NCBI GenBank assembly: GCA_030765065.1
Contig: CM060978.1
Span: 60,404,421-60,468,420 of the forward strand
Direction of reading: 5' to 3'
Source: Deroplatys truncata
Taxonomy: Eukaryota; Arthropoda; Insecta; Mantodea; Mantidae
DNA length: 64,000 nucleotides
A program made the position numbers and the translations under genes. Position 1 is the first letter of the stretch. Every line of letters begins with the position of its first letter. This document shows positions 1 to 11,555 of this stretch, one piece after another. Under the pieces are notes generated by a model that ran no database searches, was not told the origin of the DNA, and was given only the letters and a program-made list of their open reading frames with translations.

Positions 1-35
1 ACTTCACCTACTTACGTAGTAGAGAAAGTAAAAAT
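1..35 (-). repeat. REP family, terminal fragment
   Basis: This is the palindromic terminus of the dominant dispersed repeat (REP): ctacttacgtagtag followed by agaaagtaaaaa. The rest of the copy lies outside the window. Strand is called minus when the copy reads from the CTGATGTGTTACA end towards the palindrome end on the given strand. Confidence 0.7.
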
Positions 36-320
36 TTACGAGTGCTAATGCAAATTTTCCTAAAAGGTGTGCGAGATCTGTGGGGCACAGGAATATTACT
101 TCCAGTATTTTCTATGACGAAGATATGTGCTTATTGCAGTTATAATTCACATGAGAAAGCAGCGCGTTTGAATTTAAGGGGTACGAGTATCGTATGCCGC
201 CGGCAAACAGCGTGCTTCCCATTGCAAAGAGGATTTCCGATAGGCCGGGCACGTACCCAAATGAAGGCTCTGTATTTCTGTTAACGTTTAATTCGATTAA
301 TATGAAGTGGATAAAAAATG

Positions 321-1120
321 TATGATGTGTTACATTCGCTTGACTTTCTCTGTCTATCGCTTAATGGTGAGTATACAAGTTATTGCTATGAAATTTATTT
401 TCCATTTCTACTTTACTCAAATTGAGATGAACCTTTCCGGAAATAGCTAAATTATACATTTCATTATAAATACAAAGGGTGCAGCGAGATCCATATGTTT
501 ATGAGCTGGACGGTATACGCTGGAATTAAAATTTCTTTCTCTCTCCACGACATCGCGAGAAATATCTGAAAATCGACAGGACTTAAAAAGAATGACAAAG
601 TATTTAAGATTTCGAAACGTTAATAACGAATACCTCGAAATGGCTGATTCCACAAAAAAGATATTTGAAATAAATTGTGTATTGTTAAGAATCTATACTT
701 TGGTGTAGTACGTTTTCGTCTATCGCTTAACGTTTACCAGGTATACAAGATTATACAAAATTTCTTCCGAATGAACAGGATTTCAAAGGCTAAGCCCATA
801 AAATTCAAGCTATCCATTTTATTTGTCAGGTAAATATCTTTCATATATGGTATTTTAATCAAAATCGTTAGATCCATAATTTAGAAAAACAAAATTTTAG
901 AAAAATATTCCATATAAGGGGTATTCGGGGTGGGGCAGTTTTCCTGAAAATCTTCATGTCGCATCTTTGAAAGATGCAAAGTTTGGTATTTATCTGAGTT
1001 TTCGTTTTTGAGTTATGCTGTTCACAGACAGGGATGACACCTTGGATTTTTTTCTAGAAATGCTTTATTTGGATTCACGGAACCTCAAAACATGTATTTT
1101 CGGTACGTGGTAGAGAAATT
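321..1120 (-). repeat. REP copy, subfamily II
   Basis: The copy starts at tatgatgtgttacattcg and ends at tacgtggtagagaaatt. It carries the subfamily II middle, recognised by the 'gctggacggtatacgctgg' segment, where other copies have 'aactggacgctatatgctgg'. The 50 bp before the terminal palindrome are deleted. The open frames in it are not conserved between copies. Confidence 0.8.
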
Positions 1121-1588
1121 AATAAGCTTCTGTAGGAATAGTTTGTAACAGAATGGGTAGAATGTAGCACATCAGATGTTTTATCGAATTTTGGGACCGA
1201 GTGTTGTACATTTTAGCTGCGGTGGGACTTTTCGCACATGCTGTACTTCGGACGAACAGCAAATGTGGAAGATTGCATGGTTAGTGTAGCTGAAAGCAAC
1301 GTGCTGTATCTGTATTATCGACGAAGTGTTTAGTGGAAGGCACAGTGGCAATTGTTGGGCGGGCGTCTGTGCTGCTCTGGTGTGTTTGCTTTACACAGGC
1401 AATGTTGGGGGAAACCTCAGAGAAGGAAGGGGGAGGAATTTGCATACAACACGAACTGCTGGGGGTGAGGTTTCCTTGCCAGTGTTAATATTTAAGATTT
1501 CGCCGTCGCAACTAGAGTGTGTCAGAGTAGAGTTTAATTAGAAATGGGATTTGGCGCAAGCAGACAAACTTTTTGACTGAAATATTAA
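1121..1588. other. Unassigned interval
   Basis: A slightly GC-richer stretch. It contains a 71-codon open frame (1326-1541) with no recognised domain, and I see no repeat shared with the rest of the window. Confidence 0.4.
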
Positions 1589-1831
1589 ACTGGCCGACTT
1601 TTCAACTCGGCACCCTCCCTACCCTTTAAGACGGCAAAAGCGGTAAAACCCCCACCCTCTCAGGAAATCAAGAGGAAAGCGCCTAAAGGGCTTGCAGAAT
1701 TCCAGGTCCAGGGTTCGTATCTATTGTTCAGTGTGCCCTTGACAGCTAATGAGATAGGGTTCCTTAAGGCTTGTGTTGCTAAGGGTTCGACGCTCCAGAA
1801 ACACGTGCCTGCAGATAAAATTTACTTGTAG
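1589..1831 (+). other. Uninterrupted 80-codon frame without ATG, possible exon or gene fragment
   Basis: This frame is open between a TAA at 1586 and a TAG at 1829. It is followed directly by AT-rich repeat DNA. The conceptual peptide is rich in K, P and L and has ordinary composition rather than repeat-like composition, for example the segment LTANEIGFLKACVAKG. I do not recognise a family. It has no start codon, so it would have to be an exon or a fragment of a mobile-element protein. A chance open frame is quite possible. Confidence 0.2.
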
Positions 1832-1858
1832 AAGAGTGAATAGAGTGAGAAAAAAGGC

Positions 1859-2390
1859 TGATCTGTTACATTCACATGACTTTCTCCACAAATTATTCCT
1901 GCAAGTTATATTACATCTTTGGTTTGTGCAGCCTTTATAATCAAAATTTACTTTAAGTTTATCTATATTTTATCACTGTGGGCACAGTACTAATATTTTA
2001 AATATATTTTTACAAATGATACTGCATCTGCAATTTTGTACTTTAAATTCCATACCTCTTTAAAGAAAAACATTATATTATGTGTTACATTCACATGACT
2101 CTTCTACCCTCTGTTGTTTATTATTGGGCACACAAACTATTCTTACGAAAGCCTTTGTGTATATCTGCTTCATCATAATCCAGACAAACCTCTGCAGAAT
2201 TACATAATTACACATTTCCTTATAGATACAAAGGAAACAGCGATAGTCAAATGTTTTAGAACTGGACGCTATATGCTGGCCTTCAAATTCTATACTATTT
2301 CCATGACATTGAGATAACTAACTGAAAACTGATAAACTTGAAAACAGTGACAACGTATTATAAAAGTTGTTTGAAATAAATTGCATTTGT
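1859..2390 (-). repeat. REP head fragments
   Basis: Two partial copies begin with the terminal motif: one near 1859 (about 45 bp) and one at 2079-2390 (subfamily II head, with the aactggacgctatatgctgg segment). The second is cut off where an opposite-orientation copy begins, at a run of T. Confidence 0.65.
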
Positions 2391-2393
2391 TTT

Positions 2394-3232
2394 TACTTTC
2401 TGTACTACGTATAGTAAGTAGGGGAAGTATTGTATTCCACCCAAAAATTCGATACCGAGATTTCACCGGAAATATATGTATTGAGACCCCCTGAATCCAA
2501 AAAAAGCATTTTTGGAAAGATGTCCGTGTGTGTGTCTGTGAACAGCATAACCCAGAAACGAACAGCCGAGAAAACACCAAACTTCGTATTTTGGTTTATA
2601 GTATATTCCAGAGATGCGACACGAAGGTTTTCAAGAAAATCTCCCCACCCCAGATTACCCTTTAAATGGAACATTTTTCGAAAATTTTAATTTTTCAAAA
2701 ATGGCTCTAACGATTTGGAATAAAATATCATGTTTAAGATACTTTCATGATAAATAAAATTTATATCTTGAATTTTCTGGGAATGTCTCCAAAAGTATTC
2801 TTCATTGTGAGCGACTTTTGCATAACTGGTAATATAAGTAGACACAATTTTACTACAAAAGAATATAGATCGCGTTAAACTACACAATTTATATCATATA
2901 CATTTTTTTTGTTGAGTGAACCATTTTCGAGATATTGCTTGTTATTTCCTTAAATTTTTCAATGCTTATTTTCTCAAATGGGAAATCGTTATTCACTTCT
3001 TTGTCTTGGATATGCAAAGAGTATTAATCTGTGGCAAAGAGAATGGTGCTGCACCTAGCGACCAGCTATTTAGAGATATATCTATGCTTAAAGGCTACTG
3101 TATTTCTATATTGCCCTTGCAAATACAAAACAAAGGGAACATATTAGGCCTTAAGCGATAGTCAAATATGTTTAGAACTGGTCTCTATGTGTAAAATGTA
3201 ATTCTCTTTGCATGTCCAGAACATAAAAAATA
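2394..3232 (+). repeat. REP copy, subfamily III, palindrome end first
   Basis: It starts actttctgtactacgtatag and proceeds through the conserved body. The distal part contains an internal inverted duplication of the 'atgcaaagag' segment (around 3015 and again inverted near 3200). The same rearrangement is seen at 15660-15920 and 54340-54450, so subfamily III is a real lineage rather than a local accident. Confidence 0.75.
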
Positions 3233-3787
3233 TTGTGTGGGCGTAAGAGAAATGAGAACGTAATAACAGTCAAAATGTTATTTGTAATACAAGCAAGGAT
3301 ACCGAAAACCAAAACACAGAGCAAGGTATGATTATATACGAACGGAAGTACTGATATGTGTGAATTCAAGATACTCGGATTAATAAAGTGAGGCATCCGC
3401 TGTTTTGAAAACAGTCCATAAACGTAAGAAATAATAGCTGATGTGCGTTTATCTCCATCTTATAGTTTGCCATGTTGTGTACTCTGGTGGCTAACAATCT
3501 AGATTCTACTGGGACAAATTTCGAAACTTATAATACTAGTAAAAGTAGGAATTGTTTTAATTAAATTTTTTTTTAAACTTGCAAAAAATATTTATCTTTC
3601 AATCTCCTCTAAAAAATATTTGAAAAATGTGTTAATTTTCGTAAAATCTTCAGTTAAAGTAGGGTTAATATTAAGTAATTTTCACTTCTTTCTGAAAAGA
3701 TACTTTAAAAACAGCAAACCTACATTAAGTTTCTTTGTTCTCTTCAATAAAAAGCGTCATCTTGTTTAAGGATGATCATAGGTCAAG
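3233..3787. other. Unassigned AT-rich interval
   Basis: I see no gene and no confident repeat. The last 30 bases may be the start of the REP copy that continues after the SINE. Confidence 0.4.
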
Positions 3788-3796
3788 ATTATACAA

Positions 3797-4056
3797 GGCT
3801 GGCCCCGTAGCTCAGTTGGTAGAGCACCCGTGTTCGATTCCTGGCTGGGGTGTAGATTTTTCTCTAGCCAGATTATTCCGTATCCTCTCCAGATTCTGGA
3901 AGTATAATGAGAGCGGAATGCATGTGTGATCTAGTGATTAAAACCCAACGACAAGAGAACACAAGTTAACACCATTGCCAATAGGCAACAAGTTCCAAAG
4001 GAAACGCCGACGATATGACCAAAGTAGTTAAAGATGGGTATAAATGGAACTAAAAA
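3797..4056 (+). mobile_element. tRNA-derived SINE, family A, with target duplication
   Basis: RNA polymerase III promoter boxes are visible: an A-box-like tagctcagttggta near 3808 and a B-box-like gttcgattcc near 3832. The spacing is shorter than in a real tRNA, so part of the anticodon arm is missing. The body continues with ctctagccagattattcc and ends in a short A run. It is flanked by a 9-bp direct repeat, attatacaa (3788-3796 and 4057-4065), and the flanks together restore REP sequence, which proves an insertion. A second copy of the family lies at 39262-39495. Confidence 0.85.
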
Positions 4057-4065
4057 ATTATACAA

Positions 4066-4480
4066 AATTCTTTAAAACGAAGTGTACTTCATAGGCTATT
4101 GCCAGAAAATTCAAGATATTCATTTCATTTGTCATGAAATATCTTAATCACATGACATTTTAATCAAAGTGATTAGAGCTATTTTTGAGCAAATCGAAAA
4201 TTAGGAAAATGTTCCATTTAAAGTAATTGGGAGTTGCGGCATTTTTTGAAATTCTTCGTGTCACATGTTTGGAAGGTACTGAAATTGAACACCAAAGCGT
4301 GGTATTTATCCGAATTTTAGTTTATGTGTTATGCTGTTCACACAGACACACAAACACACATATTTTGCTAAAAATGCTCTTTTTTATTCGGGGGCCTCAA
4401 AAGACCCATTTCTGGTGAAATCTGGGTACCAATATTTGGGTAGAATACAATACTTTCCCTACTTACTTTACAGAAATATA
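4066..4480 (-). repeat. REP copy, palindrome-end half
   Basis: This is the host of the preceding SINE. It includes the body, the short (AC)n core near 4335 and the terminal part gaatacaatactttccc. The exact palindrome is decayed. Confidence 0.75.
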
Positions 4481-4536
4481 CTTATATAAAAATAAGTACA
4501 TAGGTATAAATATATTTACACCTATACATAAACTTA

Positions 4537-4985
4537 GCGATATGGCTCCGTGGTAGAGTGTGAGGCTCGCATTTGGGAGGTCCCGGGTTCGATTCCTGTT
4601 GATCTCACACTCTGACCTGTTTTTCGTAGCTTTCACTGGTCAGTAGACGAATGCTGGGGTGTTTCTCAACTACCACGATTTCATTTCCCTTTAATTCCAT
4701 TTCTTTCACATCTTTTACTGTTTCGTGACATACGACGGTGCCGGACAGATGGCGTGGATGCTTGTTCAAAGGAAAGAATACTCTCGGAGGAGACTGGAGA
4801 GTTACTTGGTCGACTTGTCGTTCATCGCCGTCTCTTTGCAGCAATGGAACGAGTCATCGAGTCTGGAAGTGTTAAGGACTTCCGCGTGTCTGTGTGGCTG
4901 TCTGCCTGCGGCCTGTAGCCTCTTCGGGTTCCCTCCTGAGTGTATTAGCACAACAGATCTATGCAGTGCGCGAGGTGTCCCTCTC
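4537..4985 (+). mobile_element. tRNA-derived SINE, family B
   Basis: The head has an A box (tggctccgtggta) and a B box (gggttcgattcc). The acceptor stem does not pair, so this is not a tRNA gene. It is followed by the family core with gaatgctggggtgtttc, a run rich in ttcc/ttt, and gccggacagatggcgtgg. The end resembles the inverse of the gaggctataggccgcaggcag motif seen at 38500 and 10930. Inverted copies occur at 10885-11330 and 38455-38890. Confidence 0.75.
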
Positions 4986-4994
4986 CGTTATATA

Positions 4995-6295
4995 GGCTTA
5001 TTTATGAAGAACTGACACATTCATTTCTTTAATTATTCTGTACGAAATTCACTCAAAGCTCCAATTTTAGCACTAATTAAGCAGAATGTTCTGGAGTTTT
5101 GATTGCCTGTCACTAGATATGTAGTTGTCCACGTTTTATTCGTAATTGTTAAGTTTTATTGTCGGCAATTGTTTTTGAGATTTTGTTCTAGTCAACGTGA
5201 AAATGGAGTACACATTAAATGAACAACTCTTCTTTGTAAAGCAATACTGGATTACGGATTCAATTACAGCTACTCAAAGACCATAACAGAGAGAATTTGG
5301 TGTTCGGAATCCTCCCCAAAGAAACACAATACTGGAACTGTAAACAAATTGGAAACAACTGGATCTCTGGTGAGTGAAAAAGGCAAAACTCGTTTATCTA
5401 GGCTTCCCACAGTTGTTGTTGACGTAAGAGAACGACTGGATCAGTCACCCAAAAAATCTTTAAGACGTTTGTCGCATGAAACAGGGTACAGCTACTCAAT
5501 GTGTCAAAGAGCTGTGAAAAGTGCAGGCCTAAAGCCGTATAGGATTACGGTTGTCCATCAGTTACAGCAACCAGATAAGGATAGACGACTGAATTATTGT
5601 CGTTGGTTTCAGGCATTCACTGTGCAAAATCTTGCCATATTGTACATCACATGGTTTACAGATGAAGCATGGTTCCATTTATCCAGCTATGCGAGCTCCA
5701 ATAACTCACACTATTAGGCCAGCGAAAATCCACATGTTATTCATGAAGCACCTATGCATCGGGTTAAAATCTGAGAATAGTGGCACCAATTTTTTTAAAA
5801 ACAATGTTAACACTGCAGAGTACCGACGGATTTTAATGGAGTTTGCTGAGCAACTACAGCATGTAGAGCTGAATTAGGGATATTCTCAGCAGGACGGCGC
5901 TACATGCCATACATCAAATAAATCTATGGTATTAATTGCAAGTTTGACGACAATTCCCAAGAACTTGTGGCCACCGAGATCTCCAGATTTGACATCGTCG
6001 GGTTTCTTTCTAAGGGATTACTTAAAAGACAAGGGTTTATACCACACGTCCCCAGACATTGGACGATCTAAAGCATTACATTACACATGAGATTCAACAG
6101 AGTCCTCTAACGAGTGGCCAGTAACATGGAACGACGTGTTGAGTTGTGCCTTATGCAGGATGGATGACATTTTCTACACTTGCTATAGAGGTAAATAATC
6201 TCCCCAAAATTCCTCTGCATTTCAGCTGTCACTAGCATAACTCGTTTTGAAACAAAGAAATGAATGTATCAGTTCTTCATATATCCCCTGTATAG
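4995..6295 (+). mobile_element. IS630/Tc1-mariner superfamily DNA transposon (DUF4817-type), decayed
   Basis: Imperfect terminal inverted repeats are visible: 26 bp, tgaagaactgacacattcat... at 5005-5030, matched by its inverse at 6254-6279 with one mismatch. Between them lies a disrupted transposase. The outermost bases of the left end have diverged from the right end, and a clear target duplication is not visible. Confidence 0.8.
5204..6210 (+). pseudogene. Transposase pseudogene of a mariner-like element (DUF4817/DDE type)
   Basis: The conceptual protein starts at the ATG at 5204 (MEYTLNEQLFFVKQYW). It continues through an N-terminal helix-turn-helix region into a longer open frame (5349-5717). 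Catalytic-core landmarks are present: FTDEAWFHLS around 5655 (first Asp), then QQDGAT with the second Asp codon at 5893-5895, then LWPPRSPDLT. After that motif the usual third acidic residue appears as Gly (codon 6001-6003). The reading frame shifts and has stops near 5700, 5760 and 5875, so no active enzyme can be made. Family members in insects have this same order of motifs. The start is chosen from that similarity, not from an RBS-like signal. Confidence 0.8.
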
Positions 6296-6956
6296 CCTAT
6301 ACATTAAGTTGGTAGGAGTACAAAGCATTAAATGCACAAAAAGTTTATAGTGAATTTGAAATCTATTAATAAATAATGAATTAAATTAATGATAAATATG
6401 TGTCAATTGCCATAGAATTGGATTTAATCTGTGATTATAATTTTAAAGAAAACTTATTTTTCCTATGGAATTTATTCATATATACTCAAGTCTGCACAGT
6501 ACCTTTAAAACGCTACACACATTACCACAGACAGAGTGAAAATCTCCAGTACAAAGAAATGGTCTGTGTCGGCTGGCAATAAAAAGGGCGCTGGTTGTAA
6601 AGAAGTGCATGTCTTTGTCTAACGAGTTGTACCCAAGCAGCTGTTTCTGGTGACAAGAGACGTTCTCTTAATTACATAGACCATGTGATTAATTTCCCTG
6701 GCATCCCTAGTTTCTTTTCTCGGGCAAGTAATTTTATGAGATCTCGCTACTACAAAGGGGAAAAAAGTACAAGAGTACATTTGTCCCCTAGGAGCGGCTT
6801 CTAGGTTCGCTAGAGTTGACACAGTCTAAATGAGCTTCTTCTAGAGAACTCCTGGGGGTTTACATACACAACACATTAACTTTAATGAGATTTCAATCCA
6901 GAAAGTTTTTTCCGGCAACACACACTGCCTTCTTCTTGATACCCAATATGTTAAAG
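6296..6956. other. Unassigned interval
   Basis: AT-rich. It contains short open frames of 60-67 codons on both strands with no recognised motif. Confidence 0.4.
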
Positions 6957-7179
6957 ATCTGATGTGTTATATTCGCATTAATTTTTCTATCTACTCTTCT
7001 AAAAACTATTCTTAGAGAAGTTTATTCCATCTACATAATGTTCGAGATAAATCTTTGCAGAAAAGGTGTAATTTCACTTTTTATTTGGGGAATACAGTAG
7101 GTTAAAAGATTGGTATCTAATTAGTAAGCCACAAGAGATAAACAACTTACTACACAAGAAAACACTATTTATGTCAAAT
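6957..7179. repeat. REP fragments flanking a SINE
   Basis: A REP head (6957-7085, minus) is followed by a short opposite-orientation body segment. That segment continues after the SINE at 7490-7555 with the motif gtggcattagccatttccgag. Confidence 0.6.
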
Positions 7180-7479
7180 TTAAATTTAAATTGAGTTTTA
7201 TTTATGGACGCTCTTTAACTACTATGGTTCTTAGCGTCCCATTCCATATTGGGCGTGAAAGACTAGTAATTTTGCTCAGAGGCATCTTTATGAGGCTTGA
7301 GGTTCTTTTACGGCCGTAAATCTACGACACGGGACCACCGGCTTTACTTCCCTTCCGAAGGAAGCCATGCTAAGGATTTTTACGCCCGAAAAAAATCCAT
7401 CACCCTCCGCCGGGTTTGAACCCACGACCTCAGGAACTAGAGGATAGCACGGTACCACTAGTCCACGAAGGACGATATA
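7180..7479 (-). mobile_element. tRNA-derived SINE, family C, with target duplication
   Basis: Read on the minus strand, the head has an A box tggactagtggta and a B box gggttcaaaccc. It is followed by ggattttttcgggcgtaaa, then aagaacctcaagcc, and ends cataaataaaactcaattta. It is flanked by a perfect 10-bp direct repeat, tatgtcaaat (7170-7179 and 7480-7489). Related copies lie at 10612-10882 and 38990-39170. Confidence 0.85.
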
Positions 7480-7587
7480 TATGTCAAATAAATGTTTTGT
7501 GGCATTAGCCATTTCCGAGATGACCGTCATTATTGCCATGAAGACTTCAATGTTTTATCATTTTTCCAGTGCCTGTCCTATTTTTTA

Positions 7588-8349
7588 ATTTCTCTGCTAC
7601 GTGTAGTAATTAGGAGAAGTATTCTATTCCACCCAAAAATCCGATACCGAGATTTCATTTGAAATACATGCTTTAAGGTGCCCTGAATCCAAATAAAGCA
7701 TTTGGGAAACATGTCGCTGTGTGTCTGTCTGTGAATAGCAAAATTCAAAAAATGAAAACTTAGATCAATACCAAGCTTTGTATTTAGGTTCAGTATATTT
7801 CAAAGATGAGACACAAAGATTTTCAAGAAAATCCCCTCACCCCAGACCACCCTTTACATGAACAATTTTCGGAAAATTCTTATTTTCTTAAAAGTGCCTG
7901 TAACCTTTTGGTTAAAATATCACATGTTTAAGATATTTTCATGACAAATGAAATGTAAATCTTGAATTTTCTGGGAATGTCCCCAAAAGTCCTCTGCATT
8001 CTGAATGACTTTCGGATAACTGGTAAACCGTAAGAGATAGACAAAATTTTACTCCGCAAAAAATGTTGACCTCGTTAAAACACAGAACGTGTGTCAAACA
8101 CTTTTTTTTGTCCAGTGAACCACTTACAGATATTCCTTGTTATTTGTTTGAATGTTCCAATAATTATACTTTTTCTCAAATGGGAATTCGTTATTCTTTT
8201 TTCTTTATGTCCTGGACATACAAAGAGAATACAAAGCTCCACATAGGAACCAACTCTTAAAAAATTTGGCGATTAAAGTAGTTGGAGTATAAGTGTTTGT
8301 AAAAATAGTTTGTACAAAATTAAAGTCATGTGAATGCAACAAATCAGAT
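7588..8349 (+). repeat. REP copy, subfamily I, near full length
   Basis: It runs from the palindrome end (tctctgctacgtgtagtaa) to gtcatgtgaatgcaacaaat at the other end. It has no expanded AC core, only tgtgtgtctgtctgtg. Confidence 0.8.
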
Positions 8350-8410
8350 CTTTTTCTGGTGGTCATACAAAGAGTGGAATTTCAAATTCATCATATAACG
8401 ATCCGCTTTT

Positions 8411-9170
8411 TACTTTCTCTACTACGTGTAGTAAGTAGGAGAAGTATTGTATTCCAATCAAAATTGTGATGTTGAGATTTCAACGTTAATATGTGTTTTG
8501 AGGCTTCCTAAACCTGATAAAAGCAGTTTTAGTGAAAGGTGTGTGTATGTCTGTGAACAGCATAACACAAAAACAAAAAGTTGGGTAAATACAAAACTTG
8601 GTATTTAGTTTCAATATATTTCAAACATGCTACACGAATTTTTTAGAAAATTCTCCTCCCCCAACCTCCATTTATATGGAACATTTTACGAAATTTGCTG
8701 TTTTTGTCAAAAAATGGTTTTAAGTTTTGATTAAAATATGTGCTAGAGATACTTACATTACAAATAAAATGTATATCTTGAACTTTTTGGGAATAGCTTG
8801 TGAAGTCTTTAAAACCCATTATTTATTTCCGATAATGTTTTTGTGACCTAAGTCATTTCCGAGATATTCGTCATTAATGGTTAGAACTGTTCAATATTTT
8901 CTCATTCTTTTAACGTCCTGTCGTAATTCGAGTTGTTTCTCACAATTGCTGGAAGGAGCACATAAGACCAGCATATAGCGTCCGGTTCTGAAGCATTTGA
9001 CTGTCGCTGTTCTCATTGCTTTATAACGAAATGTATAAAGCAGGTATTTCGGCAACGGTTTATCTCCATTAAAATGAAGTAGACAGAAAAATAAGCTATG
9101 AGAAGTCTTTATACCCATTAATAAATGATACAGGTTAGAAAACGTCATGTGAATGCGACACATCTGATAT
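8411..9170 (+). repeat. REP copy, subfamily II
   Basis: It starts tactttctctactacgtg at 8411 and ends gtcatgtgaatgcgacacat near 9170. The subfamily II marker appears as gcatatagcgtccggttctg. Confidence 0.8.
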
Positions 9171-9201
9171 TTTTCTGGTTGTAAATAAAGAAAATATGAG
9201 A

Positions 9202-9451
9202 TACTTTTTCTCAAATCGGAATTCGTTATTCGTTTTTATTATGTCCTGGACATGCAAGGAGAATGGGATGCTCCACAAAGCAACCAGCTCTTAAAATATT
9301 TGACTATCGCTTAAAGCCTACCATATTCCCCATGCATTTACAAGAAAATTAGCATTTCTGCAAATGTTTATCTCGATTGATATGAAGTATATGGAGAATA
9401 AGCGTTTGTAAAAATAGTTTGTATAAGAGTAGAGACCGTCATGTGAGTGCA
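9202..9451 (+). repeat. REP copy, distal third, subfamily I
   Basis: It begins inside the element at actttttctcaaatcgg and reaches the normal end gtcatgtgagtgcagcacat. The palindrome-end half is missing. Confidence 0.7.
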
Positions 9452-9459
9452 GCACATGA

Positions 9460-10188
9460 GAGTTTTAGAAAATTGTCCGTATGTCTGCGTCTGTGAACAG
9501 CATAACTCCGAAATAAAAAGTTGGATCAACACCAAACTTGGTATTTAAGTTCAGCATCTTCCAAAGCTGCGACACAAAGATTTTTAAGGAAATCCCCCTA
9601 CCCAGAGTATCTTTTACATGGAATATTTTTCTAAAACTGATTTTCTAAAAAGTGCCTTTAAGGATTTTCATTAAAATTCCATATATTTAGGATAGTTACG
9701 TGACAAATAAATGTATATCCTCAATTTTCTAGGAATAGTCTGTGAAGTCCAGTTCATAGAGAACAAATTTTGTATAATCTTGTATAACTGGTAAACGTTA
9801 ACCGATAGACGAAAACGTACTACACAAGAAATTTAGATCTGTTTAAAACACAAATTTATTTAAAATGCGTTTTTTGCAGTATAGTCGTTTCTGAGATATC
9901 CGTTGTTATATGTTCGAATTGTTAATTTCTTTGTGATTCCCTCAAAGTCCTTTCAACATTCAGCTGTTTCTCACGATTGCATGGTAACAGTATGGCATTT
10001 TAAGGCCAGCATATAGAGACCAGTTCTTAAGCATTCGAGTATCGCTGTAACGAAATGTGTAATGTAGCTATTTCTGTTATCTAAATTAAAATGTAGTAGA
10101 TAGAAAAGCGAGCTTGAGTAAGAATAATTTTATATCCACTAATAAACGATAGAAGGTAGAGAAAGTCATGTTAATGTATCACAACGGA
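9460..10188 (+). repeat. REP copy, subfamily II, lacking the palindrome end
   Basis: It begins at the AC-core position (gtctgcgtctgtgaacagc) and ends gtcatgttaatgtatcacaa before a T run. Confidence 0.75.
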
Positions 10189-10217
10189 TTTTTTTCTGAA
10201 AGGCAGTTATTTTATTT

Positions 10218-10592
10218 AGTTGCAAGAACAATTTCAGTTGTTTCATACAAAGGATTTGGTTGCTATGGGAACAGTTTAACTTTTGGCTTGTTTAAGAATT
10301 TCCGCCACAATTTACTGTACAACGACTGCAACAAATGAAATTCTAATTATTTAACAAGGTATTCAAAATCCTCCCCATTTACAAACAGACAGTGACTAAA
10401 TCCAAACTGAATTCTTGTAGCAATCACAGATGATGGTATGGTATTCCTCATTTTTAACTTTTTCATATTAGTAGGCCGACAGCAAAGACTCTACGTTTCA
10501 AACATCCAAATAAAAGTAAACAAGTGGAGAGAGATCTGTCTCCATAGCAACCTAACCTTTTGTGCGAGACAAATGAAATTGTCCATGCAACT
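10218..10592. mobile_element. MITE-like element with ~57-bp terminal inverted repeats
   Basis: The left arm 10218-10274 (agttgcaagaacaatttcag...) is the inverse of the right arm 10536-10592 (...aaattgtccatgcaact), with roughly 80% identity over 57 bp. The total length is 375 bp and there is no coding capacity. Each arm includes gttgctatgg. A longer relative, lacking clean ends, lies at 53525-54172. The superfamily is unknown to me, and the target duplication is unclear because both flanks are T/A-rich. Confidence 0.75.
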
Positions 10593-10611
10593 ATTTTTAT
10601 AGGTTGTTCAA

Positions 10612-10882
10612 CAGAGGAGCACAAGGGGTACCATGCTAGCCTCTTGTTTCCGAGGTCATGGGTTCAAAGCCGACAGCAGGCGATGGATTTTTTCGGGCGT
10701 AAAAATCCTTAGCATGGCTGCCTTCAGAAGGGAAATAAAGCCGGTGGTTCCGTGTCTATGATTTAAGGGACGTAAAAGAACCTCAAGCCTGATAGAGAGG
10801 CCAAGAGCAAAATTTGCGGTCCTTCACGCCCAGTATAGAATGGGACGAATGGGACATAGTACTTAAAGAGCGACGCACAGAG
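10612..10882 (+). mobile_element. SINE family C copy
   Basis: The tRNA-like head is decayed; its B box region is gggttcaaagccg near 10662. The diagnostic body is clear: ggattttttcgggcgtaaa, then aagaacctcaagcc, then cacgcccagtatagaatggg. Confidence 0.75.
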
Positions 10883-10884
10883 AT

Positions 10885-11330
10885 CTATTGTGCCTACCAA
10901 GAGATAGAGATGAAGTGAAGGCACTACATAGGAGGCTACAGGTCGTAAGCAGACAGGCACAAGACGCGCGGGATTCCCTAACATTTCCAGGTTCGCATAC
11001 CTGTATATCACCGTCAAGAGAGGGTGAGCAGCCCTCTTGTGTGCACGGGAGTATTATTTCTAATCAGCATGCATCCGTGCCATCTGTCTGGCACTGCCAT
11101 ACACCGCAAGGTCTAGAAAAACACCTGAAAGACTAGAAGGTACGGGAATGAAAGGGAAATGACGGAAAGGAAATCGTGGAAGAGATGCAAACACCCCAGC
11201 ATTCTCCCAACGATCCCGGAAAACCACGAGAAACACACGAGTAAGACTGGGCGGTCGCCGGGAATCGAACCCGAGCCATCCCGAATGACAGGCACAGATG
11301 TTGACGCTTGAGCCATTCCGCGAGTGCTCA
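10885..11330 (-). mobile_element. SINE family B copy, near full length
   Basis: Read on the minus strand it starts gcactcgcggaatggctca (A-box region, near 11320) and has the B box gggttcgattcccgg near 11270. Next come the core gagaatgctggggtgtttg and gccagacagatggcacgg. It finishes with the segment that reads gatgaagtgaaggcactac on the plus strand. It lies directly beside the family C copy. Confidence 0.8.
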
Positions 11331-11334
11331 TGCA

Positions 11335-11555
11335 ATCTTTCAGAAAAAAAAGAAAGAAAAAATATATGTTGCCATTTAAAATGTTTATCGATGGCGTCAC
11401 ATCCTGTACAATAATGGAATACTTAATTTCATATGTCTGACATGTTTTAAAACAGGAGTTAATTTTAGTTTTATTTGCAATATTGCTTACTTAAGAAAGC
11501 CCCTGTTTAGTAATGGTCTTTAACCTGCATACTGGTATAATTATATAATTAACAG
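11335..11555. other. Short AT-rich interval
   Basis: Nothing recognised, except that tttatttgcaatattgcttacttaagaaagcccc (11471-11504) resembles 55140-55168. This suggests a small shared repeat. Confidence 0.3.

Noticed and set aside
4537-4610. Possible tRNA gene
   Set aside because: A and B boxes are present, but the acceptor stem does not pair and the core continues into SINE family B.
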